Shown here in pieces: positions 50,972 to 60,321 of a stretch of DNA of 64,000 nucleotides (within the stretch, counting starts at the first letter, position 1; every line of letters starts with the position of its first letter). The translations under genes were made by a program, and so were the position numbers. Under the pieces are notes generated by a model that was not told the origin of the DNA, did not search any database, and saw nothing but the letters and a program-made list of their open reading frames with translations. Source of the stretch: Halalkalibacillus halophilus DSM 18494 (GTDB taxonomy: Bacteria > Bacillota > Bacilli > Bacillales > Alkalibacillaceae); the NCBI RefSeq assembly GCF_000423105.1, contig NZ_AUHI01000008.1, positions 62,001 through 126,000 on the forward strand, read 5' to 3'.

Positions 50972-52657
50972 TTAGTTCTTCACAGTCCCTGCGTCCGCCG
51001 GGCTCACACCATGGCGATAATAATCGATCTCAATCGGAGCAAGCGGCTTCTTCCCTTGAATTAAGTCTGCTGCTTTTTCTGCAAGCATTAAGACAGGTGC
51101 GTGGATGTTACCGTTTGTCACGTATGGCATTGCCGAAGCATCTGCCACGCGTAAGTTTTCCACCCCATGAACTTTCATTGTTTCTGGATCAACCACTGCC
51201 ATTGGGTCTGTTGCTGGTCCCATTTTTGCTGTACAAGATGGGTGAAGTGCTGTTTCTGCATCTTTTGCTACCCAGTCTAGGATTTCTTCGTCTGTTTGAA
51301 CAGCTGTTCCAGGTGAAATTTCTCCACCGTTATATGGTGCCATGGAAGGTTGGTCCATGATTTCTCGTGAAATACGAACTGCTTCAATCCACTCGCGGCG
51401 ATCTTGTTCGGTGGATAAGTAGTTGTACACCATACTTGGATGTTCTTTTGGATCTTTCGACTTAATCTTAAGTGATCCGCGTGCATCGGAATACATTGGT
51501 CCAACGTGAACTTGGAAACCGTGCTTCGTGTCGGCTTTCTTACCGTCATAACGAACGGCCACAGGTAAGAAGTGGAACATCAAGTTCGGATATTCTACAT
51601 CTTCATTGGAACGGACGAATCCGCCACCTTCAAAGTGGTTAGTAGCGGCTGCACCTTTACGACCTAGTAACCACTGCAGGCCAATCCAAGGCATTTTTGC
51701 ATAATTTAAGTTTGGCTGTTCCGATACAGGTTTGGAACACTTATATTGGATATACGTTTCCAAGTGGTCCTGTAAGTTTTCGCCTACACCAGGTAGATCA
51801 ACAACTGGTTCAATGTCTAAAGAACGTAAATGTTCTGCATTACCAACACCTGAAAGTTGAAGCAGTTGCGGAGTATTAATTGCACCACCTGCAAGAACGA
51901 CTTCTCCAGCATTCACTTGATAGGTTTTTCCACCTTTTGTATACGTCACACCAGTTGCACGTTTCCCATCAAAATTCACACTTGAAACGAACGCACCTGT
52001 TGTTACCGTGAGATTTTCACGATTCATCACTGGGTGAAGATACGCACGAGAAGCGGACAAACGTCTACCATTATATACATGCTTATCAAACGGACCGAAT
52101 CCTTCTTGGCGATACCCGTTCACGTCTGGCGTACGAGAATATCCAGCTTCTACTGCCGAATCAAAGAACGCTTCAAATAAAGGATTCTTAGCCGGGCCGC
52201 GCTCCAATTTAAGCGGACCATCATGACCACGGAATTCGTCATCCTTTTCAGAAGCTAGCGCACTCTCCATTTTCTTAAAATACGGAAGACAGCTGGCAAA
52301 GTTCCAATTTTCCATCCCATCATCAGCACCCCAACGTTCATAATCCAAGGGGTTACCACGTTGGAAAATCATACCGTTTATTGAGCTAGATCCACCAAGA
52401 ACTTTTCCTCGCGCATGAGGGATCCGACGTCCTCCCATATAAGGTTCTGGATCTGATTCATAACTCCAGTCATAAAAACGATTACCAGAAGGAAACATCA
52501 ACGCTGCTGGCATCTGAATTAATAGATCCCAAGCATAATCTTTACGCCCCGCTTCTAATACAAGCACGCTCTTCTCTCCGTCTTCACTTAAACGGTTGCC
52601 GAGGATTGAACCAGCACTTCCGCCCCCAACAACTACGTAATCATATGTTTCTGTCAT
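50972..52657 (-). CDS. betA: GMC oxidoreductase, choline dehydrogenase type
   Basis: About 561 residues: FAD motif YVVVGGGSAGSILGNRLSEDG, GKVLGGSSSINGM, GAINTPQLLQLSGVG, and the C-terminal active-site HPSCTAKMG with the final NGNIHAPVLMLAEKAAD. It oxidises choline to betaine aldehyde, the first step to the osmoprotectant glycine betaine. The ATG at 52657 follows AAGGAGG. No betB neighbour is seen. It is monocistronic between two terminators. Confidence 0.88.
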   Translation of the reverse strand: MTETYDYVVVGGGSAGSILGNRLSEDGEKSVLVLEAGRKDYAWDLLIQMPAALMFPSGNRFYDWSYESDPEPYMGGRRIPHARGKVLGGSSSINGMIFQRGNPLDYERWGADDGMENWNFASCLPYFKKMESALASEKDDEFRGHDGPLKLERGPAKNPLFEAFFDSAVEAGYSRTPDVNGYRQEGFGPFDKHVYNGRRLSASRAYLHPVMNRENLTVTTGAFVSSVNFDGKRATGVTYTKGGKTYQVNAGEVVLAGGAINTPQLLQLSGVGNAEHLRSLDIEPVVDLPGVGENLQDHLETYIQYKCSKPVSEQPNLNYAKMPWIGLQWLLGRKGAAATNHFEGGGFVRSNEDVEYPNLMFHFLPVAVRYDGKKADTKHGFQVHVGPMYSDARGSLKIKSKDPKEHPSMVYNYLSTEQDRREWIEAVRISREIMDQPSMAPYNGGEISPGTAVQTDEEILDWVAKDAETALHPSCTAKMGPATDPMAVVDPETMKVHGVENLRVADASAMPYVTNGNIHAPVLMLAEKAADLIQGKKPLAPIEIDYYRHGVSPADAGTVKN

Positions 52658-52831
52658 GATAAAAACCTCCTTAAAATATGAAAGCATGCAAAAGAGAAGA
52701 TTCTTCCATCCTCACTTGCAATTATTTTGTTAAATTATTTTTTAACGTATTTAATGATTTTAATATACCATACCCACCTTATGATGTAAACCGACCTAAA
52801 ATGTTTCTCTTAAATTAAGATAATGGCATTA

Positions 52832-52861
52832 TAAAAAACTCGCATTCCGAAGAATACGAGT
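52832..52861 (-). terminator. Intrinsic terminator after the GPP34 gene
   Basis: Minus strand ACTCGTATTC and GAATGCGAGT form a 10-bp stem with one G-T pair and a TTCG tetraloop, followed by TTTTTT. Confidence 0.88.
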
Positions 52862-52890
52862 GCTCCGTTTTATAATAAAACAGGAAATGT

Positions 52891-53562
52891 TTAAGACGAA
52901 CTACTCGATGCAACCGAAGCAGCTCCAACAGCTGCAATGACAGCTGAATCTACAGCCTGGACTGCTTCAGAAACAGATTTCGAAACTACTTGACTGTTCA
53001 TAATTTCTTTAACACGCTTCTTCGCTTCTTTTCTTTCTTCACGTGAAAATAACTTTGGTAATAGGTTACTTGTCTTTAATAACCCAACTAATAAAACCGT
53101 CCGAGGATCCTCTACACTTTCGATGTCATCCGTAAATACAGCTTCACGAACTTCCTCCCTCAATAGCTCAACTTCACTACTTTTCTCAATTGGGTAACGT
53201 CGCACAGGAAATAGCCCTATAAAACGATAACTCTCATTCCGTAATATCCCCTTCTCCGTCAAGGTAGCATAAGTTTCATCTAATAAGCGATTACTAGCCA
53301 GTTTCTCTACCCAATACTTCGCCTTACGTTCCTTCTTTGCCTTCATCATTTTTTGAAGTGCATCATCGAAAATCCCTGTTCCAGTTGGCTCTGAGTTTTT
53401 CACAGTTAATTTCTTCTTACGGATATCAATCCTGTCAAGCAATGCTAGTTCCATTAAAATGGCACCTGCAATATTTAGGTTTATCTTAGATCCTACGTCC
53501 ATTGGTAAGGAGCCTTTATCGCGTTTTGTTCCTAATAACAATATTCGTTCCTGAATATACAT
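52891..53562 (-). CDS. GPP34 (GOLPH3-like) family protein
   Basis: 223 residues: the start MYIQERILLLGTKRDKGSL, NLNIAGAILMELALLDRI, and KYWVEKLASNRLLDETYATLTEKGILR follow the GPP34 fold, which binds phosphoinositides in eukaryotic GOLPH3. In bacteria the function is unknown. The C-terminus is an Ala/Ser/Val-rich helix ending in a serine run. It has its own terminator. Confidence 0.82.
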   Translation of the reverse strand: MYIQERILLLGTKRDKGSLPMDVGSKINLNIAGAILMELALLDRIDIRKKKLTVKNSEPTGTGIFDDALQKMMKAKKERKAKYWVEKLASNRLLDETYATLTEKGILRNESYRFIGLFPVRRYPIEKSSEVELLREEVREAVFTDDIESVEDPRTVLLVGLLKTSNLLPKLFSREERKEAKKRVKEIMNSQVVSKSVSEAVQAVDSAVIAAVGAASVASSSSS

Positions 53563-53686
53563 AGAATCACCTCCCGAAAAACCGCTTAGTATATTAGTTG
53601 ATTAAATAATAACACAGTCTACGGATCAATTATACGAACATTCAGAAAATATAGAGTGGATTTTTCTGAATATCATAAACAAAGGC

Positions 53687-53719
53687 CACCCACTAGTTAT
53701 ATCGACTAATGAGTAACCT
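53687..53719 (-). terminator. Terminator after the Ltp-repeat gene
   Basis: Minus strand arms GGTTACTCATTAGT and ACTAGTGGGTGGCC pair completely if G-T pairs are allowed, followed by TTTGTTT. Confidence 0.65.
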
Positions 53720-53778
53720 TTATTGTCGCAACATGTAAATGCAATTAGTAGTAACTAGTCTCTAATTTAACCCACCTA

Positions 53779-54969
53779 TTACAGTCCAACTTGATCAACA
53801 GCATATGTTGCATGCTCCAAACTAAATCCTTCAAAAGTAAGTTGATCAATTAAACCCGATCTGGAAAAAGAACTGTAATCAAGGTATTGTTGTGCCATCA
53901 TAATTGCTTGTTCTTGCCAGTCTACCGAAATATTTTCTACACCATAGCTTGCATCTGCAGCACTGAAACCTTCAAATTCTAATTGCTCGATCAATCCTGA
54001 TTTAGAAAATGCACTGTAATTGATATATTGATTCGCCATATCAACCGCCTGCTCTTGCCAATTGACAGAGATATTCTCCGCACCATAAGTTGCATCTGCT
54101 GTACTAAAACCTTCAAATTCTAACTGATCAATCAATCCAGATTTTGAGAAAGCACTATAATTAATGTACTGTTTTGCCATAGACACAGCCTGTTCTTCTG
54201 AAACAGTTCCACTTGCTGATTCCGCTTCTTTTTGTTCTTCCTCTTTCGCTTTACGTTCCTCTTCTTCTTTCTTCGCTTCTTCTTCCTTCTTCGCCTGTTC
54301 CTCTGCCTCTTTAGCTTCTTGTTCTTCCTGTTCTTTCTTGGCTAGTTCTTCTGCTTCTTTTTCTTCTTGCTCTTTTTGTGCCTGTTCTTCTGCTTCTTGC
54401 TCTTCTTTCTCTTTCTGGGCTTGTTCCTCTGCTTCTTGTTCCTCTTGTTCTTTCTGTGCCTGTTCTTCCGCTTCTTGCTCTTCCTTCTCTTTCTGTGCTT
54501 GTTCTTCCGCTTCCTGTTCTTCTTTTTCTCTTTGAGCTTCTTCTTCCGCTTCTTCTTCAGCCTTCTCTTCAGCCTCTTCTTCTGCAGCAGCTTCTGAGCG
54601 AACATCATCTGCCACTTGTGTTCCTCCACCTAATGCGCTTGCAATAAGTGAGAAAACTACAAGGGCAAGTAAAAAGCTACCCGACACCGCCAAGTTACGT
54701 GACCTACTAGCTTTACCTTTCATAAAGGCTAAGATGATGTAAACTACCATACCAGCAAAAGCCGTCAACATTAAAATAGATAAGAGAGTTTGTAAAAATC
54801 CTTCCGTTGATCCAGAAATCAGTACTAAAACCGATAATGCGTACAAGCACCCTCCTGACTTCGCAAAATTCCTGACCCTGTTTTCCTTACCCTTTACAAA
54901 AGCAAAAATCAAATAAGTAATCATTCCTGCAAATGCCGCAAGTATTAAAATCGTTAAGAAAGCGTCCAC
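53779..54969 (-). CDS. Membrane protein with coiled coil and three Ltp repeats
   Basis: 396 residues in three parts. Residues 1-115: four hydrophobic helices that are an internal duplication (LTILILAAFAGMITYLIFAFVKGK and LSILMLTAFAGMVVYIILAFMKGK). Residues 118-255: an E/Q/K/A coiled coil with 13-residue tandem units (EEQEAEEQAQKEK). Residues 258-396: three Ltp-family repeats of about 46 residues (AKQYINYSAFSKSGLIDQLEF, each ending in W/Q-rich NISVNW). The Ltp domain is known from the superinfection-exclusion lipoprotein of phage TP-J34 and from host cell-wall proteins. Start GTG at 54969 after GAGGAGGG. Confidence 0.82.
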   Translation of the reverse strand: MDAFLTILILAAFAGMITYLIFAFVKGKENRVRNFAKSGGCLYALSVLVLISGSTEGFLQTLLSILMLTAFAGMVVYIILAFMKGKASRSRNLAVSGSFLLALVVFSLIASALGGGTQVADDVRSEAAAEEEAEEKAEEEAEEEAQREKEEQEAEEQAQKEKEEQEAEEQAQKEQEEQEAEEQAQKEKEEQEAEEQAQKEQEEKEAEELAKKEQEEQEAKEAEEQAKKEEEAKKEEEERKAKEEEQKEAESASGTVSEEQAVSMAKQYINYSAFSKSGLIDQLEFEGFSTADATYGAENISVNWQEQAVDMANQYINYSAFSKSGLIEQLEFEGFSAADASYGVENISVDWQEQAIMMAQQYLDYSSFSRSGLIDQLTFEGFSLEHATYAVDQVGL

Positions 54970-55113
54970 TAAATACCCTCCTCTTATTAAATTTTATACA
55001 ACTAATACTATTATACCATTTAATGCACTATAATTTTCTATTTAATTCCTAATTTATAAAATATTTTGAATAATAGTGCTTAGTGAAATGCTTTGATGAT
55101 AGGACAATCTTAA

Positions 55114-55250
55114 TTTGGAGGAATATTTTGATGTGATGGTTTCAGAAGCGTACACTGGTTGGAGCATATTCAATCAAGTCATTTCGACCCTAAATCAGAT
55201 CTTTATTTTACAGAAGTTGAAGAATTGATAACCTATCTAGTCAACTAGTC
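55114..55250 (+). pseudogene. Possible decayed short gene
   Basis: A good TTTGGAGG site precedes an ATG that stops at once (ATG-TGA). In adjoining frames MVSEAYTGWSIF and then SSHFDPKSDLYFTEVEELIT read like parts of one protein separated by a frameshift. The remainder is too short to identify. Confidence 0.25.
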
Positions 55251-55253
55251 GCC

Positions 55254-55991
55254 TCATCGTCTATTTGCCCTTATCCAGAGTAAGACTCGCTTAGCTTTAG
55301 CATAATGAAATAACACTTCACCTTCATCCGCACTCTCAAGTCCAGATGGTAGTAGATTGGAAGTTTGAAAACTAGCTTCCACTTCTTGGACATCCCATGG
55401 TAGGTGGTGAATCTCAACTTCCACGAGAAACCTACCTTTTACTGCCCAAGCGTAATACCTCTCAAATAGCCAGGCATCAAGAGTGTCTTCTTCTGGGATC
55501 CATATAGAAGAATTCGGGCAATACGAACTCTTAAAACTAGCTCCATTCCTTCCCCGTCGCTGACTTTCGTAACTAAATGTATCTCCATCCTTAAGCATAC
55601 TCATCTTGGCATAATAGTAGGGAAGAGTAGCACTTCTTGCCCCAATAACTGCAAGAATTTTATCCGCATCTAAGCTAAAGAAATATATACCATGCACACC
55701 ATTTAGTTTCACATAGGTCCGTACATTTAACTCAAGGTAAGAATGTAAATAAGGAATCGAAGACGTGCCTCTAAGATGCATATCAGTGACTTCAAACGGA
55801 ATGATCGTCACCCATGCATCACCCTGAAAACAATCAAGTTCCAGTCCATCTGGAATACATTCTTTAATCGCTTCTTTTTTAACGGGATAATGAATAAACA
55901 GTAGGTTCTCCCACCGTTGACTCATAAGCCATTTGCCAGGTGATAAGCTGTTGTGACGATGCGCTGTATGGTTAAGCAGTTTGTCGTACAT
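55254..55991 (-). CDS. yqjF: DUF2071 (YqjF-like) protein
   Basis: 245 residues: WLMSQRWENLLFIHYPVKKEAIKECIPDGLELDCF at the start and FEVTDMHLRGTSSIPYLHSYLELNVRTYV are typical of DUF2071/YqjF. The fold resembles acetoacetate decarboxylase-like proteins, but activity is not known; in B. subtilis yqjF responds to aromatic compounds such as nitrotoluenes. It seems monocistronic. Confidence 0.82.
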   Translation of the reverse strand: MYDKLLNHTAHRHNSLSPGKWLMSQRWENLLFIHYPVKKEAIKECIPDGLELDCFQGDAWVTIIPFEVTDMHLRGTSSIPYLHSYLELNVRTYVKLNGVHGIYFFSLDADKILAVIGARSATLPYYYAKMSMLKDGDTFSYESQRRGRNGASFKSSYCPNSSIWIPEEDTLDAWLFERYYAWAVKGRFLVEVEIHHLPWDVQEVEASFQTSNLLPSGLESADEGEVLFHYAKAKRVLLWIRANRR

Positions 55992-56171
55992 CCTCTCACT
56001 CCTAAATAAGCTTTTACGAATTTACTTCCCTGAATGTAAACGATTTATACTTTTGATCAAAAACAAAAAAGGAAAATATCTTTACTACATATTATCTAGT
56101 TTTCAAAATTATATGGTATACTTTAGGAAAGTTGTATGTAAATTTTTACTAAATGATTTGGAGGGACAACA

Positions 56172-56348
56172 TTGAAAACTGGACGCCTTAAAGATACGAT
56201 ACTATTTTTCGGTTTGTTGAGTTTTATTGTTATAGATTTAATAGGTTCGATTTATATTTCCGGTAAACTCACTGGTAATGATGTTTGGAGTTATCTGTTC
56301 GACTTAACAATCGACTTCAACACTTGGAAGGATATACTGAATAAATAA
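56172..56348 (+). CDS. Small membrane protein (58 aa)
   Basis: TTG start six bases after TTGGAGGGA. The 58 residues contain one hydrophobic helix (TILFFGLLSFIVIDLIGSIYI) with a basic N-terminus (KTGRLKD) and an acidic aromatic tail (YLFDLTIDFNTWKDILNK). Its promoter region is AT-rich and well spaced from yqjF, which is divergent. No family recognised. Confidence 0.6.
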   Translation: MKTGRLKDTILFFGLLSFIVIDLIGSIYISGKLTGNDVWSYLFDLTIDFNTWKDILNK

Positions 56349-56579
56349 TGGAATTCTTTTTCAAATAAATCACCCTTCCCAAAATAAATGGGAAAGGTCT
56401 CTTTATATATAGGGGGTATTATGAAGCGAGAGATAATATAAAATTATTCTCTCATAAGTAAATGATAACGTACTTATGAATCTATAACGTTTGATATTGT
56501 GAAAATAGTGTGATAAATCTGCATATTTTGAAGTGTTCTATTCTCATACATATCCTAAAATTCCACTCCAATTAGTAAA
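56349..56579. other. Gene-free stretch
   Basis: About 230 bases between the small membrane gene and the terminator of the C1q-like gene. A weak hairpin (CCTTCCC/GGGAAAGG, 56373-56396) may end the plus-strand gene. Nothing else is recognisable. Confidence 0.4.
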
Positions 56580-56604
56580 ACCCAATTCCTATAATAGGAA
56601 TTGG
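56580..56604 (-). terminator. Intrinsic terminator after the C1q-like gene
   Basis: CCCAATTCCTAT and ATAGGAATTGGG, a 12-bp perfect stem with a single-base loop in linear sequence, followed on the minus strand by TTTTAC. Confidence 0.85.
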
Positions 56605-56614
56605 GCACCATACT

Positions 56615-57277
56615 CTATCTATCCGGGGAAGGGAATCTTGCTGCGGCAAAGAACGGAGTATTAAACCCTGGAGTAAAGGATAGTAACTCTCCAGCAATGG
56701 AACTTTCCATATAGATTTCGACCTGATCTCCTGCTTCAAGGTTAAGAATGGTAGAAACTTGTGCTGCATTTGAATTCTCTACACCTGTGCCCCAAAAATC
56801 ATTGTCTGCTGCTTCATAAGGATTGCCATTGATTCTAATGTCGACACGCACCCGATAATCGGTATCAAAGTTTTCAGGAGCAAAGGAAATTTGTCCCTGA
56901 ATTAAATAAACCCCATCTCTTCTTGGGATAAAAACGGAGTTATTAGAATTATATTCACCTCTTAAGTCAAACTGCTCTTCTTGATAGAAAACCTTAATCA
57001 CTTCATCGACTGGGACAGCTACAGATTCTGTAGATACCGCACGGAAAGCTGAGGATCTCGTAGAAGTACTATCAACTCCAGATCCATCCACTCCAATATT
57101 AATCGTCGGATTCCCGATGTTAGACAGCTTATCTATTTGACCTTGTGCTTGACCTTGTGCTTGAGCTTGACCAGAGTTTTGTCCGCACCGTCTATGATTC
57201 ACTTGATCTCTTAATTTTATAAATCGGCATTGTTTACAAGAACAGTTAGGGAAATGTTTATGACCATATCCACTCAT
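56615..57277 (-). CDS. C1q/TNF-like jelly-roll surface protein, spore-associated type
   Basis: About 220 residues. The N-terminus is Cys/His-rich (MSGYGHKHFPNCSCKQCRFI), then a Gln/Ala/Gly run (QAQAQGQAQGQ), then a C1q-like domain from about residue 85 (VFYQEEQFDLRGEYNSNNSVF, RDGVYLIQGQISFAP, GDQVEIYMESS, FFAAARF). Such proteins form trimers and occur on exosporium or coat surfaces of Bacillaceae. The short Cys-rich leader resembles other spore-coat proteins. ATG at 57277 has AGGTG six bases upstream. Confidence 0.7.
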   Translation of the reverse strand: MSGYGHKHFPNCSCKQCRFIKLRDQVNHRRCGQNSGQAQAQGQAQGQIDKLSNIGNPTINIGVDGSGVDSTSTRSSAFRAVSTESVAVPVDEVIKVFYQEEQFDLRGEYNSNNSVFIPRRDGVYLIQGQISFAPENFDTDYRVRVDIRINGNPYEAADNDFWGTGVENSNAAQVSTILNLEAGDQVEIYMESSIAGELLSFTPGFNTPFFAAARFPSPDR

Positions 57278-57385
57278 TGTGTTCACCTGCCTTTTATATT
57301 TTACTAAGTGGAAATTCCACCTTGTCTAAGTTATGTAATAGATTTTAAAAGGGAAGGGTTTTCAAACTACTAAACTGCTAAAAAC

Positions 57386-57430
57386 ATAAAAAAGAGGCAT
57401 CCCACATTGATAGAATTAGTGAGATGCCTT
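57386..57430 (-). terminator. Intrinsic terminator after the lipoprotein gene
   Basis: Minus strand AGGCATCTCAC pairs with GTGGGATGCCT (11 bp, one G-T) around a 13-nt loop, then CTTTTTT. It lies 20 bp after the stop. Confidence 0.85.
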
Positions 57431-57449
57431 AAGTAGATTGGTTATACCG

Positions 57450-57962
57450 CTATTCCCTTATCAGTACAGGTAAAATTTGATAGGACTCCCCATAAATTTC
57501 ATCGTCCCATATAAGTTGAGCAACTATATTATAGCGTCCTTCCGTTTCTAACATTGGAAAGGTATCTCCAAAAATCAATGTTTCACTATGTGTTTCTACG
57601 AGCTCATCGGATGCTGAATAATACATAATGTTAATTTCATCGGGATTGCCTATTCTTGGATCATCCACCACTCGAAAGCTCATGCTGGTTTCGTGTCCTG
57701 GCGGGAATGTACGGGTATGTGCTCCTACTACAACTTCACTTGGATCATTTGGGTTTACTTCACACTTCTCTCCACTAGATGCCCAACAATGTTTATCCCT
57801 CAATAGTGTGTAACCTTCATTTTTCCCACTATGACTAAATCCAATATCAGGTGGTGATATATGGCTGGCAATTTGCTCTTCTGTCTCTTCAGGTGATTCT
57901 TCTTCACTTGTACAGGCTGTCATTAGAAATAATCCAATACATACAATTAGAATGTATCTCAT
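57450..57962 (-). CDS. Lipoprotein of unknown function
   Basis: 170 residues: signal peptide MRYILIVCIGLFLMTAC, acidic Glu/Thr-rich linker, and a beta-rich domain with two cysteines in KHCWASSGEKCEVNPNDPSEVV that may form a disulfide outside the cell. FPPGHETSMSFRVVDDP and GRYNIVAQLIWDDEIYGES look like an immunoglobulin-type fold. Family not recognised. Confidence 0.68.
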   Translation of the reverse strand: MRYILIVCIGLFLMTACTSEEESPEETEEQIASHISPPDIGFSHSGKNEGYTLLRDKHCWASSGEKCEVNPNDPSEVVVGAHTRTFPPGHETSMSFRVVDDPRIGNPDEINIMYYSASDELVETHSETLIFGDTFPMLETEGRYNIVAQLIWDDEIYGESYQILPVLIRE

Positions 57963-58203
57963 AATTCCTCCTCATTTACTAAATTTTCTTAATTTTACCA
58001 TACAAGGAAGTTTTATTGAAGCAGATTTTTGATAATATCGAAATGTTAAAAACATTAATTGATTGTATCTAATCATTAATAAAAAAGCTTTGAGAAACTA
58101 TTGGACAAGTTTTTACCACCCCCCTAAATAATACATTAAATTACAAAAATAGAAGGAAGATATAGGTTCTTGTCGAAATGTTTATGAAGAAGGAGGTGTT
58201 CTA

Positions 58204-59430
58204 ATGAAATCATTGATAAAATTTGAATCGTTAAAAATTATTAAATCAAAATATTTTCTATCATTGATCACCCTAATTACGGTTATCCTTTGCTCTTATT
58301 ATAGTTACAACTATGTACATACATTAACTATTGATGACTTAATCCAAGATATTAGAACTAAATTAGAAATGGAAGAAGAAAGTTTAGCGGCTTATGAAGA
58401 AGAGATTGATGAAGGAAATATAAGTGAAAATAACATGGAAGTGGAGAACATCTTAACCCGAATCGAATTTGATACTGAAAAATTACAGGGCTACCTTGAT
58501 AAAGACTGGGAACGAGTCACCACCGCTGAGTATCAGAGGGCCGCTGAAGAGAAGGAACGAAATGACAACATTTATTCTTGGCCGACCGAATTTACTAGTG
58601 AAGCACGCTATGAAGAGAATAAATGGCTAGCTGACCATCAACTCCGTCCCGTCTTTCCTATACATTATTGGTCAACCTTAACCATATATGATGAAGCCTT
58701 TGATAGTGCGGTTATTGAAGAATCTGTGCGCGAGTCCAGTAACAAACATTCCGGAAACTCCCTTTACTTCTTATACAATTCCTACAATGTTGGCTTTGGA
58801 ATCGTTGGTGTTGCCTTTCTTCTTTTCCTTTTCGGGGACATTATCACAAAGGAAAGCATGGGTCGGAATGGGACGATAAACTTTCTAACTACGCAACCTC
58901 ATTCTCATCTTAAGATCATTACTTCTAAGTTTTTGACGCTCATGATGGTAACGATTGGACTACTTATATCGCTAACGTTTATAGGGATTATTCTTGGCAT
59001 TGTGTTTGATTATTTTGGTAAATGGATGTACCCAGTGCTGATCTATCAACCGGAGCTGTCCATGTCGTTTATACCAATGGGGCTTTACTTACTCTATTGC
59101 GTCATTCTATTTTTATTCGTCGTCCTATTCAGTTACTCATTGATGTTTTTATTCAGTGTAATCACGAACAGAACCTCGATGGCTTTAGGATTGACGCTTG
59201 TCACGCTCATCTTAGGGATGCAACTGAACGAAACAATTCGGGAAACGGCATTCGCTGCGTATTACCCGTTTACGTATATCGATGTTGAAAAAATTATCTC
59301 GCATGAATGGGCAGCATTACATGACAATTTTGAACTCACTTTGCACAATGGCGTGATTACTTTACTCCTTTCAACGATCCTGATCATGACCTTAACCATC
59401 AAATTATTTTTAAAGAAAATAAATGAATGA
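58204..59430 (+). CDS. ABC-2 type exporter permease subunit
   Basis: 408 residues. An N-terminal helix (YFLSLITLITVILCSYYSYNYV) is followed by a large acidic extracytoplasmic loop (about residues 40-190) rich in Glu, and then five helices including FLLFLFGDIITKESMGRNGTINFLTTQPHSHLKII, a typical ABC-2 segment. It pairs with the following ATPase and a second permease of the same plan. AAGGAGGTG precedes the ATG. Cargo unknown: peptide export or self-protection is common for this family. Confidence 0.85.
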   Translation: MKSLIKFESLKIIKSKYFLSLITLITVILCSYYSYNYVHTLTIDDLIQDIRTKLEMEEESLAAYEEEIDEGNISENNMEVENILTRIEFDTEKLQGYLDKDWERVTTAEYQRAAEEKERNDNIYSWPTEFTSEARYEENKWLADHQLRPVFPIHYWSTLTIYDEAFDSAVIEESVRESSNKHSGNSLYFLYNSYNVGFGIVGVAFLLFLFGDIITKESMGRNGTINFLTTQPHSHLKIITSKFLTLMMVTIGLLISLTFIGIILGIVFDYFGKWMYPVLIYQPELSMSFIPMGLYLLYCVILFLFVVLFSYSLMFLFSVITNRTSMALGLTLVTLILGMQLNETIRETAFAAYYPFTYIDVEKIISHEWAALHDNFELTLHNGVITLLLSTILIMTLTIKLFLKKINE

Positions 59431-59439
59431 GGTGTTTAA

Positions 59440-60321
59440 ATGATTATTCATGTTGACAATGTTAAGAAAAAGTATAAGAAGGAATGGGTTTTAAAAGGTA
59501 TTAATATGAAGGTGGAAGAACCTAACATCATAGCGTTAGTCGGGCCAAACGGTTCAGGGAAAACCACCCTTCTCAATTGCATGACAAATATTCTAAAACT
59601 CGATGAAGGATCGATTACATTACTAGATCAACCACATACCGATACATCCATTTTCAAGGAAGTCTCTTATTTGCAAGACAACCGAATCTTATATGGTCAT
59701 TTAACTGCTTATGATCACTTAAAGTTCATTTGTGATGTCCAGAAAATTCCTTATAAGAAGATTAAGGAAGTGACAGATCGGGTGGGCATGTCCAGTTATG
59801 TAAAAAGGCGCGTCCAGAACTTTTCACTAGGGATGAAGCAACACCTATTACTCGCAATGGCAATCATCAATCAACCCAAAATCTTATTAATGGATGAGCC
59901 GTTAAACGGTTTAGATCCTACAAGTGCGATTAATATGAGAGAAATATTGCTTCAATTATATGAGGAAGGCACGACGATTTTTGTTTCTTCTCATAACTTA
60001 GATGAGATTGATCGGCTCACGCATAATATCCATTTCATGAAAGACGGAGCTTTGTTAAAAGAATCGTTAAAAGATATGGATTCAGTTACGTATTCTATCA
60101 AAACAAATGACGATGATCAGGCTAACCTTTTGCTCAAAGAGAACGCCTTTGACGTCCAACTGCAAAAGAATCGAGGAATCACCTTTTCTGAACGTGATGT
60201 CTCGCTTCAGCATGTCATGAAGCTCTTGCATGATCACGATTTTACGATTATTTCGGTTGATAACAAGGTTGAAGGAGCGGAAAAAAGATACCGAGAGTTG
60301 TTTGAAGAGGGATCTGTATGA
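59440..60321 (+). CDS. ABC exporter ATP-binding protein
   Basis: 293 residues: Walker A GPNGSGKTTL, signature LGMKQHLLLAM (an LSGGQ variant in NFSLGMKQH), Walker B ILLMDEPLNGLDP, switch His in SSHNLDEID. The C-terminal 90 residues form the small extra domain of this BcrA/CcmA-type group. It lies between the two permease genes (9-bp gap before, 4-bp overlap after). Confidence 0.9.
   Translation: MIIHVDNVKKKYKKEWVLKGINMKVEEPNIIALVGPNGSGKTTLLNCMTNILKLDEGSITLLDQPHTDTSIFKEVSYLQDNRILYGHLTAYDHLKFICDVQKIPYKKIKEVTDRVGMSSYVKRRVQNFSLGMKQHLLLAMAIINQPKILLMDEPLNGLDPTSAINMREILLQLYEEGTTIFVSSHNLDEIDRLTHNIHFMKDGALLKESLKDMDSVTYSIKTNDDDQANLLLKENAFDVQLQKNRGITFSERDVSLQHVMKLLHDHDFTIISVDNKVEGAEKRYRELFEEGSV

Noticed and set aside
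54164..54647. Several long plus-strand frames opposite the coiled-coil gene, rich in Cys/Ser/Leu
   Set aside because: They are shadows of the Glu/Gln/Lys-rich repeats on the other strand, low in complexity and with no ribosome binding sites.
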